A stretch of DNA of 64,000 nucleotides, taken from Sequoia sempervirens. Taxonomy: Eukaryota; Streptophyta; Pinopsida; Cupressales; Cupressaceae. Shown piece after piece: positions 55,372 through 64,000 of the stretch. A model generated the notes under the pieces. That model did no database searches, was not told the DNA's origin, and saw nothing but the letters and a program-made list of their open reading frames with translations. The translations under genes and the position numbers were made by a program. Numbering within the stretch: position 1 is the stretch's first letter; every line of letters starts with the position of its first letter. Location of the stretch: the NCBI GenBank assembly GCA_007258455.2, contig VDFB02254849.1, positions 1-64,000 of the forward strand, given 5' to 3'.

Positions 55372-55836
55372 GGGGCGCGCCACAGTGGGGCGTATGCGCC
55401 CCGAGCTGCGGGGCGGACAAGCCCCGGGAGGGAGGGCGCACACGCCCCGGCGGGGCAGAGACGCCTCGGGATGGAGGGCGCACACGCCCCGGCGGGGCAC
55501 ACATGCCCCACGACGGGGGCGGAGTCGCCCCGACAGGGCGGATACGCCTCGACGGGGCGAATACGCCCTAGGGGGCGGTCCCGCCCCGACAGGGCGGAGC
55601 CGCCCCGACGGGGTGGATACGCCCCAGGAGGGCAGTCCCGCCCCGACGGGGCGGACACGCCCCGCGACGGGGGCAGAGCCGCCCCAGGAAGGCAGTCCCG
55701 CCCCGATGGGGCAGACACGCCCCGCGACGGGGTGGATACGCCTCGGGAGGGCGGAGCCGCCCCGAAGGGACGAACACACCCCGAGGGGAGGGGACCCGTC
55801 CCGAGGAAGGGCAGACACGCCCCGAGGGGTGGAGTG
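55372..55836. repeat. GC-rich palindromic minisatellite
   Basis: Units of about 15-36 bp are built from GGGCGGA(T/G)(A/C)CGCCCC and CCCGACGGGGCGG. Each unit contains an inverted GGGCG/CGCCC pair. GC content is far above the flanks. Overlapping frames are open on both strands because the unit lacks stops; none has independent support as a gene. Confidence 0.85.
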
Positions 55837-56083
55837 GCTATGAAAAAGAAAAGAATAATGAGGGATGGGACAAGGGACATTTGAGAAAAGATAAAAGATT
55901 GAAAAGATGTGTAGAAGAAGCAAAAGTGAGGGCGATGAGATAAAGGGCATTGGGTTGCATGGAAGGAGGCCTATAGCCAAATACCAATGACAAGGGATTG
56001 TGAGATGGGATGAGGATAAAGATGAAAGAATGGATGAAGGATGGGAGAGATTGTTTGGATGAATAGGAATATAAGGATTGGGA

Positions 56084-56376
56084 GATGAAAGGGATGGATA
56101 TGAAGATAAGGATGGGGAGATGGAAGGGATGATGTGATAGATGGATAGGGACAGAAGGATTGGGAGATGGAAGAGATGTTGTGATAGATGGATAGGGACA
56201 GAAGGATTGGGAGATGGAAGAGATGCTAGGATAGATGGATACGAAGATAAGGATGGGGAGATGGAAGGGATGCTGTGATAGATGGATAGGGATAGAAGGA
56301 TTGGGAGATGGAAGAGATGCTAGTATAGATGGATACGAAGATGAGGATGGGGAGATGGAAGGGATGATGTGAGAGA
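56084..56376 (+). repeat. Tandem repeat of about 60-bp units (GATGGATA/GGGGAGATGG)
   Basis: Five units of the type GATAGATGGATAGGGACAGA-AGGATTGGGAGATGGAAGAG, alternating between a GATACGAAGAT form and a GATAGGGACAGAAG form. The alternation suggests a two-unit higher-order structure. Confidence 0.75.
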
Positions 56377-57086
56377 TGATGTCTCCAAGGACTAGGTCAC
56401 AAAGGAAGCAGATGCCCCCACTCTAGATATGTCATATATGAGGAGGCATGAGAGATGGAAGACAAGTGGATGGGAAGATAAAGGAGATAACTAGATGAGG
56501 ATAGGATGAGTGACTAAGGAATACAACAGAGCATGGATGAAGGGAATGTATACCAAGAGGTGGCCAAAGCATGTATAGATAGGTGCCCCTGTTTTGATCA
56601 AGATCACAAGAAGGATGGAGGGATAGGAGATAAATGGGATATGATGGTAGGATGCGGAAGATAGGTGGGATGGAGGGGGTTTATGAAGAGGATGGATAAC
56701 AGGAAGATGGGTGCATAGCGGGAAGCATAGCAGGAAGCATAGTGGGAATGCATATCAGGAAGTTGCCCCCAAGTGTAGATGGGGATTTACGCATGACGCC
56801 TGTTTGCTAGGTTTTCATCATCGTACTTATCCAAAGCGCTTGTTTGCCAAGTTTTCACCATTGGAATGAATTATTTCTCTTTTTTTTTTGGACTTTTTGA
56901 ATTTTGAATTTTTGGATAGTAGGGGGATGAAAATGGATAAGGATAGGGAGGTGAATGAGTGGATTTAGAAGACGTGTGATAAGGATATGGATGAAGGACT
57001 CAAGCATCAAGTTCCATTCGAGGTATTAAGAGCTCATGTTCGAACCGACTGTTGGATGTTGGTACAACCTTATTAGGAGAAATGGA
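56377..57086. other. Spacer downstream of split ORF
   Basis: Noncoding. GCATAGCGGGAAGCATAGC-type triplicate at 56712-56760, a T-run near 56880 and a duplicated GCGCTTGTTTGCCAAGTTTTC phrase (about 56799 and 56838) are the only notable items. Confidence 0.5.
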
Positions 57087-57986
57087 TTATGCAAGAGGAT
57101 GAATTAGAGGGATTTGATGGGGGAGATACAGGGGATAATGGGTGGGATGTTGGAAAGGGTATGGATAGAACGATGGGGTGGATATGTGATGGGGAGATGT
57201 GTTCAGGACCAACATTGGCACATGTGGTGGTGGATGTGAAAAGATGAGAGGATTACTGGATGGAGAATGTGGGGATAATGGAGGAGATGGGGTGGTGAAC
57301 TTTGGAACATAAGGACCCAAAACAGACTTAGGAGATGAAAGGGGTGTATGACTAGCTTTTGGATTAGCAACTTTGGATGTTCTTACAGATTTTTTATGTG
57401 ATGGCATTGCATCTTTTTTCTTTGGGATCCATATGGTTTTGATCTTTGCTTTGGTGGGCCTTTGCGGCCTATAGATTTGATTTGGATTTTGGATTTGGTT
57501 TTGCTTTGCTTTAACATGTCTTTTAGAAGGGACATGGGAAGCTTTTGATTCATGTGGATGTTTGAATTTATGCATGTTTTCTTTAACAGCCAAAGTGCGT
57601 TTAGTAGCCATGGGATGGGTGTGAAGAGATGGATGATGTGGAGCGACAAAGGTAGGAGTATGGGGATTATGTGTAGATGGAGGATGTGCAGGTATGTGCC
57701 TTTGTTGATCCTGATTAGGGGACATGCGAGAGGGATGTTTATGATGGATGAAATGGATAGGTGATGAATGGATGAAAGGATGAGATGGAGGAGGTGATCT
57801 TGGGATATATGGACCCAAGATGGATGGAGTGGATGAAGGATGGGATATGGTGGATGGAGGGATGTAAGGACTCAAAATGGATGGAGCAGATGAAGGAGGA
57901 AGATGGACAGTTGTTTTGAGATGATACGATAGAGGAGGAGGGATGGCAACATATGATCTAGTGGGGCGATGGGAAGAGTCGACATT
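57087..57986 (-). CDS. In-frame extension of G-patch ORF after a single TGA, 299 codons
   Basis: Directly after the TGA that ends the 625-codon frame, the same frame stays open for 299 more codons to 57087. It begins NVDSSHRPTRSYVAIPPPLS, goes through Pro/Ser/His-rich sequence, then a strongly basic middle (KRHVKAKQNQIQNPNQIYRP, KAKIKTIWIPKKKDAMPSHK) and another Pro-rich end. The basic block would suit nucleic-acid binding. No known domain. Whether the TGA is a disabling mutation, a natural stop or a readthrough site cannot be decided from one copy. Confidence 0.5.
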   Translation of the reverse strand, partial: NVDSSHRPTRSYVAIPPPLSYHLKTTVHLPPSSAPSILSPYIPPSTISHPSSTPSILGPYIPRSPPPSHPFIHSSPIHFIHHKHPSRMSPNQDQQRHIPAHPPSTHNPHTPTFVAPHHPSLHTHPMATKRTLAVKENMHKFKHPHESKASHVPSKRHVKAKQNQIQNPNQIYRPQRPTKAKIKTIWIPKKKDAMPSHKKSVRTSKVANPKASHTPLSSPKSVLGPYVPKFTTPSPPLSPHSPSSNPLIFSHPPPHVPMLVLNTSPHHISTPSFYPYPFQHPTHYPLYLPHQIPLIHPLA

Positions 57987-59864
57987 TCATTTGGAAAAGG
58001 CTCGTTGAGGATGTCTAGAGGTTGTACCAACATCTTTAGATTGTGAGGCTTGGGAAATAGGTCCAAGACCTTGCATGCAGACTTGTTCTTTGACTTGGAC
58101 GGGCTCTAAAATACCTTGCTCATGAAGGCCTAGACCTTTTCCTTGATAGTTCATTTTCTTGAGCATGCGATCCATGATAGGATTTGTGTTATTCAAAAAA
58201 CATGATGCCATTCCATTATTAGGGGGAGGATGATGGGCAGTAAATACACTATGCTTTTCTTCTGCGAGGAGGCCACCATGGAAGAATGTGAGAATACCAA
58301 GGGGATATGCAAGCGGTGTAGGTATAGTAGTTTTAGGCGATGATGGGGAATCATGAGAGGGAGATGGTGGGATAGCAGCATGTGGATAGGTGATACTAGG
58401 AGAGGGATTAGGGGATATGATAGGATCTGGATTTGTGGTAGCAGGCTCATGCGATGGAGATGAAGATGGAGCGGTGGAGACAAGGGGATCATGGGGTGGA
58501 ATGGATGGGGGACTGCAATCTTGAGGTGAACTAGATAGGATGGTAGGATCTTGATCTAGAGAAGGGGATATGTTGACATGCTTTGGATTAGAGTCTTGGT
58601 ATGACACATCTTGTGTGGATGGAAGGATGACAGAGTGTTGGAGAGACTCTTCAAGTTGGGGAGATGGAAGGATGGAGGATTCGATGCGGTCATCAGAATG
58701 GATTTGAGCGTCATCGATGGGTTTGATGACTCTTGGAGTAGGAGGTGGATGTTCAATGGATTCAATGGATTTAAAGGATGTGATGGTAGGAGATGGGGGC
58801 TCGATGGATTCAGAGGGTGTGATGGTAGGAGATAGAGGCCCAGTGGATTCAGAGGATGTGATGGTTTCATCAGTGATAGGTGTTGAGTGGAGAAGGGTCT
58901 CGTCACTAACGACCATGGATGATGGGTTGGGATGGCATGGTTCCACGACTGTAATGTGTGGAGTGGGGGATGTTTCCTTTGTTATAAGTCCTTGGAGAAC
59001 TTTTGAAATGAGAGACTTGCATATGGTTGGCTCGGCTAGGGTGGTAGAAATGGATGAGGGATTATGGATTGGTGGACTAGGGTTAGATGGAGGAACGAGA
59101 TTGAATGTTCGACTATGAGTAGATGGGGGATTAGGATTGGATGGAGGACTAGGAGTGGATGGATGAATGAGATTGGATGGAGGACTAGGAGTAGATGGAG
59201 GACTAATATTGGATGGAGGACTAGGATTGGATGGAGAGTTAAGGTAAGGATATTGGAGTGGTGAATTAAGATAGGGGGACATGGATTGTGGATTAAGACA
59301 AGAGGATATAGGTGGTGTAGGGGAACAAGAGGGTGTGAGGGATGAATTATAATGAGGGCATTGGGATGGTGGATTAGGATGAGGATATGTGGATGTAGGA
59401 TTAAGGTAAAAGGGTGTGGACGTAGGACTAAGATAGGAAGGTACGAATGTATGATTAGAGTGAGTAGATTGGCATGGAAGATTAGGGTAGTGGGTATATG
59501 CGGATGAAGGATTTAGATAGGAGGATGTGGATGGGGGATTAGGATAGGGGTATTGAGATGGTAGACTAGGATAAGATGATGCAGGTGTTGAATAAGAGGA
59601 TGATGTAGATGAAGGGTATGATGGACATGACGGATATCCCTTGTCAAAGGTAGCAGAAGCAATGTGATTAGGCATGGATGAAGACATAATGGGAGAACTC
59701 AAGGGGGTGACTAGATTTTGGAAAGTGGGTGGAGAAAGATTACTAGAGATGATAGTGTCAATGGGATCTATGTCGTATACCTCTTGATCAACAAGACTTT
59801 CGTTATCGTCATCAATGCAATTAGAGTTTCCCTTGACCACTATTGATGGAGGATAAGGATTCAT
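57987..59864 (-). CDS. Pro/Ser-rich protein with C-terminal G-patch, 625 aa
   Basis: A long intact minus-strand frame starts at an ATG (MNPYPPSIVVKGNSNCIDDD) at 59864. After an acidic N-terminus (residues about 15-40) comes roughly 500 residues of Pro/Ser/Thr-rich sequence with short SPPSNPSPPST-type repeats encoded by a GGATGGAGGACTAGG minisatellite. Residues about 557-600 form a G-patch: PIMDRMLKKMNYQGKGLGLH, then EQGILEPVQ and a final GLG. G-patch motifs bind RNA or activate DEAH helicases, and occur next to the protease in betaretroviruses and in some plant LTR-element polyproteins. No protease or RT flanks this one. The survival of the frame in a young element suggests recent coding capacity. 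Confidence 0.6.
   Translation of the reverse strand: MNPYPPSIVVKGNSNCIDDDNESLVDQEVYDIDPIDTIISSNLSPPTFQNLVTPLSSPIMSSSMPNHIASATFDKGYPSCPSYPSSTSSSYSTPASSYPSLPSQYPYPNPPSTSSYLNPSSAYTHYPNLPCQSTHSNHTFVPSYLSPTSTPFYLNPTSTYPHPNPPSQCPHYNSSLTPSCSPTPPISSCLNPQSMSPYLNSPLQYPYLNSPSNPSPPSNISPPSTPSPPSNLIHPSTPSPPSNPNPPSTHSRTFNLVPPSNPSPPIHNPSSISTTLAEPTICKSLISKVLQGLITKETSPTPHITVVEPCHPNPSSMVVSDETLLHSTPITDETITSSESTGPLSPTITPSESIEPPSPTITSFKSIESIEHPPPTPRVIKPIDDAQIHSDDRIESSILPSPQLEESLQHSVILPSTQDVSYQDSNPKHVNISPSLDQDPTILSSSPQDCSPPSIPPHDPLVSTAPSSSPSHEPATTNPDPIISPNPSPSITYPHAAIPPSPSHDSPSSPKTTIPTPLAYPLGILTFFHGGLLAEEKHSVFTAHHPPPNNGMASCFLNNTNPIMDRMLKKMNYQGKGLGLHEQGILEPVQVKEQVCMQGLGPISQASQSKDVGTTSRHPQRAFSK
59098..59290. repeat. 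Coding minisatellite GGATGGAGGACTAGGA
   Basis: About ten units of 12-24 bp of GATTGGATGGAGGACTAGGA lie inside the 625-aa frame and encode its PPSNPSPPS repeats on the minus strand. The unit length is a multiple of three, so expansion would keep the frame. Confidence 0.7.
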
Positions 59865-59869
59865 GATGG

Positions 59870-60540
59870 TGAAAAGATAAAGAGGATGGATAAAAGATTT
59901 TGGATGGGAACAGATTAAAGCTCAAATCAAGATTTTGGTCAAGCTCAGATCAGGATTGGACTAAAGCTCAGATTAGGATGATTGGATGATGTGATGGGAT
60001 TGATTTTGATTTTGATGAGATTGGATTTGGATTGGATTGGATTAGATTTCGATTGGATTAGATTTGATTTGAATTGGATTAGATTTTGATTGGATTAAAT
60101 TATATTGGATTGGATTAGACTTGGGATGGATTTGGATTTAGATTGGATTGGATTTGAATTTGATTTGGATTGGATTGGATTTGGATTTAGATTGGATGAT
60201 AAAAGATGAGAGGGAGACCTTGAGTTTTATCAAAGGAAGTTACCCTTAATAACCAAGAGCTTTAATTGATTAAGAGGGTGATTACGACATCGAATCCACC
60301 TTAAGGTAGGCATGGATTGATTGGGTCGAAGATGATAACTTACGCCACTGAATTCGCCTCAAGATGGAGGCAAATTGATTGGGGTCAAAGTTAAAGACCA
60401 ATAATCAACTTCAAGCGCTATAGTCAATTTGGATATCCACTTTGTAACACAAGGTTAGGACGGTTTGATTATGGATGATGTTTGGAGATGCAAATGGTAA
60501 GAAATTATTGGTGGATTAGAGGGAAATTAGAATGAGTGGG
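59870..60540. other. 5' spacer with GGATT/GGATTT-rich zone
   Basis: Between 59995 and 60200 nearly every word is GATTGGATT or GGATTTGGATT, a degenerate pentamer/hexamer array. The remainder is unique noncoding sequence. Confidence 0.6.
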
Positions 60541-60771
60541 GGATTAAGGATGATTGTGGAGAATGTATGGGGATTTAGGATGGTTGAACGAAAGTTTGGA
60601 ATAATGAGATGGAGGTTTAAAAGGGGTAAATGGAGGTTTTTGAAAGTTTAAAGTGACAAAACGAAGGTTTGGGATGATGAGGTAATGGTTGGGAATGGTG
60701 AAATGATGGTTTAAAGGCTGAAAGGATCCAAACGGGGTGATTTCGGGTGTTTGGGAAGGCAGATTTTCCCT

Positions 60772-60950
60772 TTTGCAGCAAATTAGGGGCGTAATTGCAC
60801 TTCTGCAGCAAAACAGGGGCGTAGCCGCCCTTCTGTAGCAAAACAGGGGTGTAGCCGCCCTTCTGCAGCAAAACAGGGGCGTAGCTGCCCTTCTGCAGCA
60901 AAACAGGGGTGTAGCCGCCCTTCTGTAGCGGAACAGAGGCTTGGTTTGAT
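60772..60950. repeat. 30-bp minisatellite, array A (GGGGCGTAGCCGCCC)
   Basis: Six units of 30 bp: CTTCTGCAGCAAAACAGGGG followed by CGTAGCCGCC. The period is exactly 30 and so keeps a frame; on - it reads (L)QKGGYTPVL or RRAATPLFCC repeats. It is the same unit as array B at 61745-62545. Confidence 0.88.
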
Positions 60951-61744
60951 GCAAATGGCTATGGAAAGGACTCTAAAATGATAATGATAAGGCCAAATTG
61001 TTAAGAGTTCACTGGTTTCTCACAAGAAAACACTCTCAAGCAAATACAACCCTATGATTAGTGTTAAGGGTATGGCAAAAGTGGTCTTAATCTAGGATGC
61101 ACAAGGTATCTAGGGAGTCCTCGATATACTCTCGGTACGTGAGGCACAACCGTGAACACCAGCCCATCACAAGCGTGAGTCGGGAACCCCAGCGAGATAT
61201 TGAAGGGCTCAGACCAACTCTTCACGTCTATCTAGGTATCACCCTAGCTTCGACGCTCCGCCAATTATGACGTGACTGGATTGGGGTACAACTTTCGCTC
61301 TCCCCCCTTTGTATACCCCGCCGGTACGCGTGGTTGGAATCGTCCCTTGGGGTGATGAAATCCCCAAGCAGGTCCCACTATGAAGAGAGCACTAACCGCT
61401 TCCAACTACTCCCCAAGCTCACACGAAGTGCAAGGGGAAAGCGGAAACAAGCTAATACTCCCTTAGGGTAACACAAAGAGACAAGAACAACAAGCAATAA
61501 ATATTACTCTCCCTAATTAAGCTATGTTCTTAGATTAATGCAAACAGCAAGGATAATTTTAAAGAAGATTAAGCAAATGGATAGCCCTGCAAGCAAATAT
61601 TAGATATTTTATCCCGCTTTCTCCATCAACTTCACAAGAATATGCTGCAAAAGGTTAGCACAAAACACATGTATCCTTGCAAGAACAATGTTAATGAGAA
61701 AAATAGCAATTAAATCCGAAATCAAAACACCAATTTTACCTTCC
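60951..61744. other. Unique noncoding sequence between minisatellites
   Basis: No frames or motifs. A C/T-rich stretch around 61130-61420 resembles unique leader sequence of the element. Confidence 0.45.
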
Positions 61745-62545
61745 AGGGGGCGCAGTCGCCCTTATGCAGCAAAATAGGGGTGTAGATGCACTTCTGCAGT
61801 GACCAGGAGGGCACAATTGCACTTCTGCAGCAAAACAGGGGCGTAGACGCCCTTCTGTGGAAAACGGGGGTGTAGCCGCCCTTCTGCAGAAAAACGGGGC
61901 GTAGCCGCCCTTCTACGAAAAATAGGGGCGTAGACGCCCTTCTACGAAAAACGGGGGCGTAGACGCCCTTCTGCGAAAAATGGGGGCGTAGACGCCCTTC
62001 TGCGAAAAAATGGGGCGTAGCTGCCCTTCTGTAAAAAATGTTAGCAAAAAGTGCAATTTCAGCCACGTGGGCGCACACGCCCTTCTGCAAAAAAAAAGTG
62101 TTAATAAAAAGTTGAAATTCAAGCCCAGGTGGGCGCACACGCACTTCTGCAGAAAAGTGTTAGTAAAAAGTTGAAATTTGAGCCCAGGTGGGCGCACACG
62201 CACTTCTGCAGAAAAGTGTTAGTAAAAAGTTGAAATTTGAGCCCAGGTGGGCGCACACGCACTTCTGCAGTAAAATAGGGGCATAGACACCCTTCTGCGG
62301 AAAACAGGGGCATAGCCTCCCTTCTGTGGAAAAACGGGGCGTAGCCGCCCTTCCTGCGGAAAAACGGGGCGTAGCCGCCCTTCTGTGGAAAACAGGGGCG
62401 TAGCCGCCCTTCTGTGGAAAAACGGGGCGTAGCCGCCCTTCTGCAGAAAAATGGGGCATAGCCGCCCTTCTGCGGAAAACAGGGGCGTAGCCGCCCTTCT
62501 GCGGAAAAACGGGGGCATAGATGCCCTTCTGCGACGTGTTCCTGT
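61745..62545. repeat. Minisatellite array B with embedded 65-bp higher-order units
   Basis: About two dozen units of 28-31 bp (CTTCTGCGGAAAAACGGGGC plus GTAGCCGCC) with variants GTAGACGCC and GCACACGCC. At about 62030-62275 four units are lengthened to about 65 bp by an inserted AGTGTTAGTAAAAAGTTGAA plus ATTTGAGCCCAGGTG block. The frames reported on - (up to 148 codons) are readings of this array in different phases. Confidence 0.85.
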
Positions 62546-62590
62546 AAAAACTTCAACAACAGCAAACGTAAAATATGGGAACCCGTTTGT

Positions 62591-62612
62591 GGGTCCCACC
62601 GGGCGTGCCAAA
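62591..62612 (-). other. Primer-binding-site candidate of G-patch element
   Basis: In minus sense, two to four bases after the LTR end: TGGCACGCCCGGTGGGACC. The position and the TGG start fit a primer-binding site. I cannot name the tRNA with confidence. Confidence 0.55.
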
Positions 62613-62614
62613 AA

Positions 62615-63846
62615 TGTGAACCTTGGAATTTATCCCATCATAAGTGTGCAAAATAACTAAGAAATATGAATGATAAAATAACCAAGGACACCTCAAGATT
62701 AGCCAAAAGAGAGTGATAAAACAATAAGGAAAATAGATAGCATAAGACAAATAGTTTTACCTTCCTTTGTTGTTGATACTCCTTTGATTGGCCCTTGCTT
62801 AAGACGGGATGTGTGCTCCTTGATGGCTTTTGATGTTGCTAAAATGGAGGATTTTACTATGTGTTTGGATGCAAATGCAAGTGGATGTAATTGAAAATTG
62901 GATGAGAAAGCAAATGGGCAGCATGTAGTTGCTCCAAATCAAAAGTCCCCCCTAATGCCCTTGAGGAGGGGGTATTTATAGAGGATCTTGAATTCTCTAG
63001 AGAATTCAATGGTTGAGATTGATCCAACAAGGTCAAGATGAAGGGCTAAGGTGAGTTGAGAACTCACAAGCCCTCACATTTTGACATGTGGATTATGAAG
63101 TGGATAAAGGTAGGATGATGTAGAGGTGAGGTGGAAGAGAGGTACATGAGGTGGAGGAAGGACAAGTACCTTGCAAGTACATTGGGAGATGGGAAGAATC
63201 TTAGGTGAATAAAAGTGAATTAAAAATTCACAATGATTGGAAGAATCTGGTGGATAAGACAATGTTCCCACAAGGTGGGAGTTTGTCACATGTGACTTGA
63301 TGTGACAAGTCAAATATTCTAGAAGGTGCATGGGAAAAGGGGATTCTAGAAGGAATAAAATGTGAATTAAAAATTCACATGGGGAAGAGAGGAGCCTAGG
63401 GTGAATAAAAAGGAATTAAAAATTCCTTGGGGGATGGGGAGAGTTGACCAAAGTACTAATTAGGTTTGACTAATTAGTAATTAGAGGATAATTAGGGGTT
63501 AATATGGATTAGAAGCCAACTTGCAAAAGTTGGAGGATGTGACACATCCTAATCAAGGATTAGGCATATGCACATCCTTAATGAAGAGATTAGGAAATGG
63601 ATTAAGATTAGATGAAAATGACATGTGAGGAATTAAATAAATGTAATATTTATTTAATTCATTTGATGAAAAGGGGATTAAGGAGGGTAAGGTATTTAAT
63701 TATTAATTAAATACTTTAGGGATTTGGCAGAATTAAGGATATTAATTAAATAATAGTAATATTACTTAATTAACTTGGATAAGAGGATGTTTAGACGAGA
63801 AGTGATAAATTTGGATAAATTAAGTGTCCAAATTTGGATGTCTACA
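62615..63846 (-). repeat. 5' LTR (right copy) of G-patch element
   Basis: In minus sense it starts TGTAGACATCCAAATTTGG and ends CAAGGTTCACA, with intact TG..CA ends. It aligns with 50865-52081, the first 600 bp (plus sense) being almost identical. Confidence 0.9.
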
Positions 63847-63985
63847 GAATGAAATGGTGACACCAGAAGTTGTAGATGTTTCACAGAGACTGAAATCTAA
63901 GTTTAAAAGATATTCTTCTAGAGCCTTAGAAGATGATCCCTTAGGCACATTTTCACACATACCTTATGGGGTTTTTTCCAAATGA
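63847..63985 (+). pseudogene. Unidentified ORF, 3' part, split by an LTR element
   Basis: Continues the frame broken at 50864: NEMVTPEVVDVSQRLKSKFK, RYSSRALEDDPLGTFSHIPY and GVFSK, then TGA at 63983-63985. See 50501-50864. GAATG at 63847-63851 is the second target-site copy. Confidence 0.4.
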
Positions 63986-64000
63986 AGACATTAGGGCATA

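Larger units (their letters stand above)
50865..63846 (-). mobile_element. LTR retrotransposon derivative, 13.0 kb, no pol, with G-patch ORF
   Basis: Direct LTRs of 1.2 kb, a 5-bp duplication (GAATG), a primer-site-like sequence beside the right LTR and a purine tract beside the left LTR set the orientation as minus. The first 600 bp of the LTRs are nearly identical, so insertion was recent compared with the rest of the window. The 10.5 kb interior has no recognisable protease, RT, RNase H or integrase on either strand. In minus order it holds a GC-rich 30-bp minisatellite, a second array, a GGATT-rich zone, a 926-codon split ORF with a G-patch, two further arrays and ATCC-rich sequence. It must rely on another element for mobilisation. 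Confidence 0.82.

Noticed and set aside
55275..55884. Overlapping frames of 69 to 218 codons on both strands over the GC-rich array
   Set aside because: All phases are open because the repeat unit contains no stop codons. The products are pure repeat readings with no domain.
60772..62545. CRISPR-like regular 30-bp repeats
   Set aside because: There are no unique spacers between repeats; units are directly contiguous, and the context is a plant LTR element.
61722..62611. Five overlapping minus-strand frames of 96-148 codons rich in RRAATPLF and QKGGYAP
   Set aside because: They are different phases of a 30-bp minisatellite in noncoding leader sequence of an LTR element.

Overview
The window is plant nuclear DNA made almost entirely of nested transposable elements. 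There is no rRNA or tRNA gene and no complete host gene. The mix (dual-RNase-H Tat-type Ty3/gypsy, decayed Ty1/copia, L1-type LINEs, a giant CACTA element, long AT-rich spacers) fits a large, repeat-rich plant genome, and a gymnosperm such as a conifer is my best guess. That is inference only, because no marker gene settles it.

Layout. 1-3400: a decayed LINE (endonuclease, RT, C-terminal region) on +. 3400-8640: unassigned DNA with a few exon-like islands on - and an AG-rich tract. 8640-14150: a gene-poor minus-strand LTR element whose single LTR (8827-9449) has a polypurine tract on one side and a primer-binding site plus leader on the other; a second LTR-like block with palindromes lies inside it. 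14150-33940: a second LINE on +, split after the FADD box by a 15.3 kb CACTA element (16922-32214, TSD TTG). The CACTA carries host-gene debris: three rearranged partial copies of the FACT subunit SPT16, a 525-bp-arm hairpin made from a NO VEIN-like coding fragment, and a TSD-flanked LINE-derived insertion (20391-23318). I found no transposase in it. 33940-35420: LTR-like DNA on -.

35420-47807: a minus-strand copia pol split by a complete 11.4 kb Tat-lineage gypsy element (35830-47235, TSD GATAG) with PR, RT, RH, second RH and IN, all pseudogenised, plus an antisense plant-mobile-domain relic. 47808-50400: a plus-strand copia LTR, tRNA-Met-type PBS and partial gag. 50865-63846: a 13.0 kb minus-strand LTR element with very similar LTRs (TSD GAATG). 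It has no pol; it carries a Pro/Ser-rich ORF ending in a G-patch, a 300-codon in-frame extension after one TGA, and several minisatellite arrays sharing a GGGCG-N4-CGCCC core. It interrupts an unidentified reading frame (50501-50864 plus 63847-63985).

Relative ages follow from nesting and LTR similarity. The LINEs and copia elements are hosts for later insertions, the CACTA and Tat elements came next, and the G-patch element looks youngest. The parts most worth following up are the CACTA gene-capture cassette with its long hairpin and the G-patch element.
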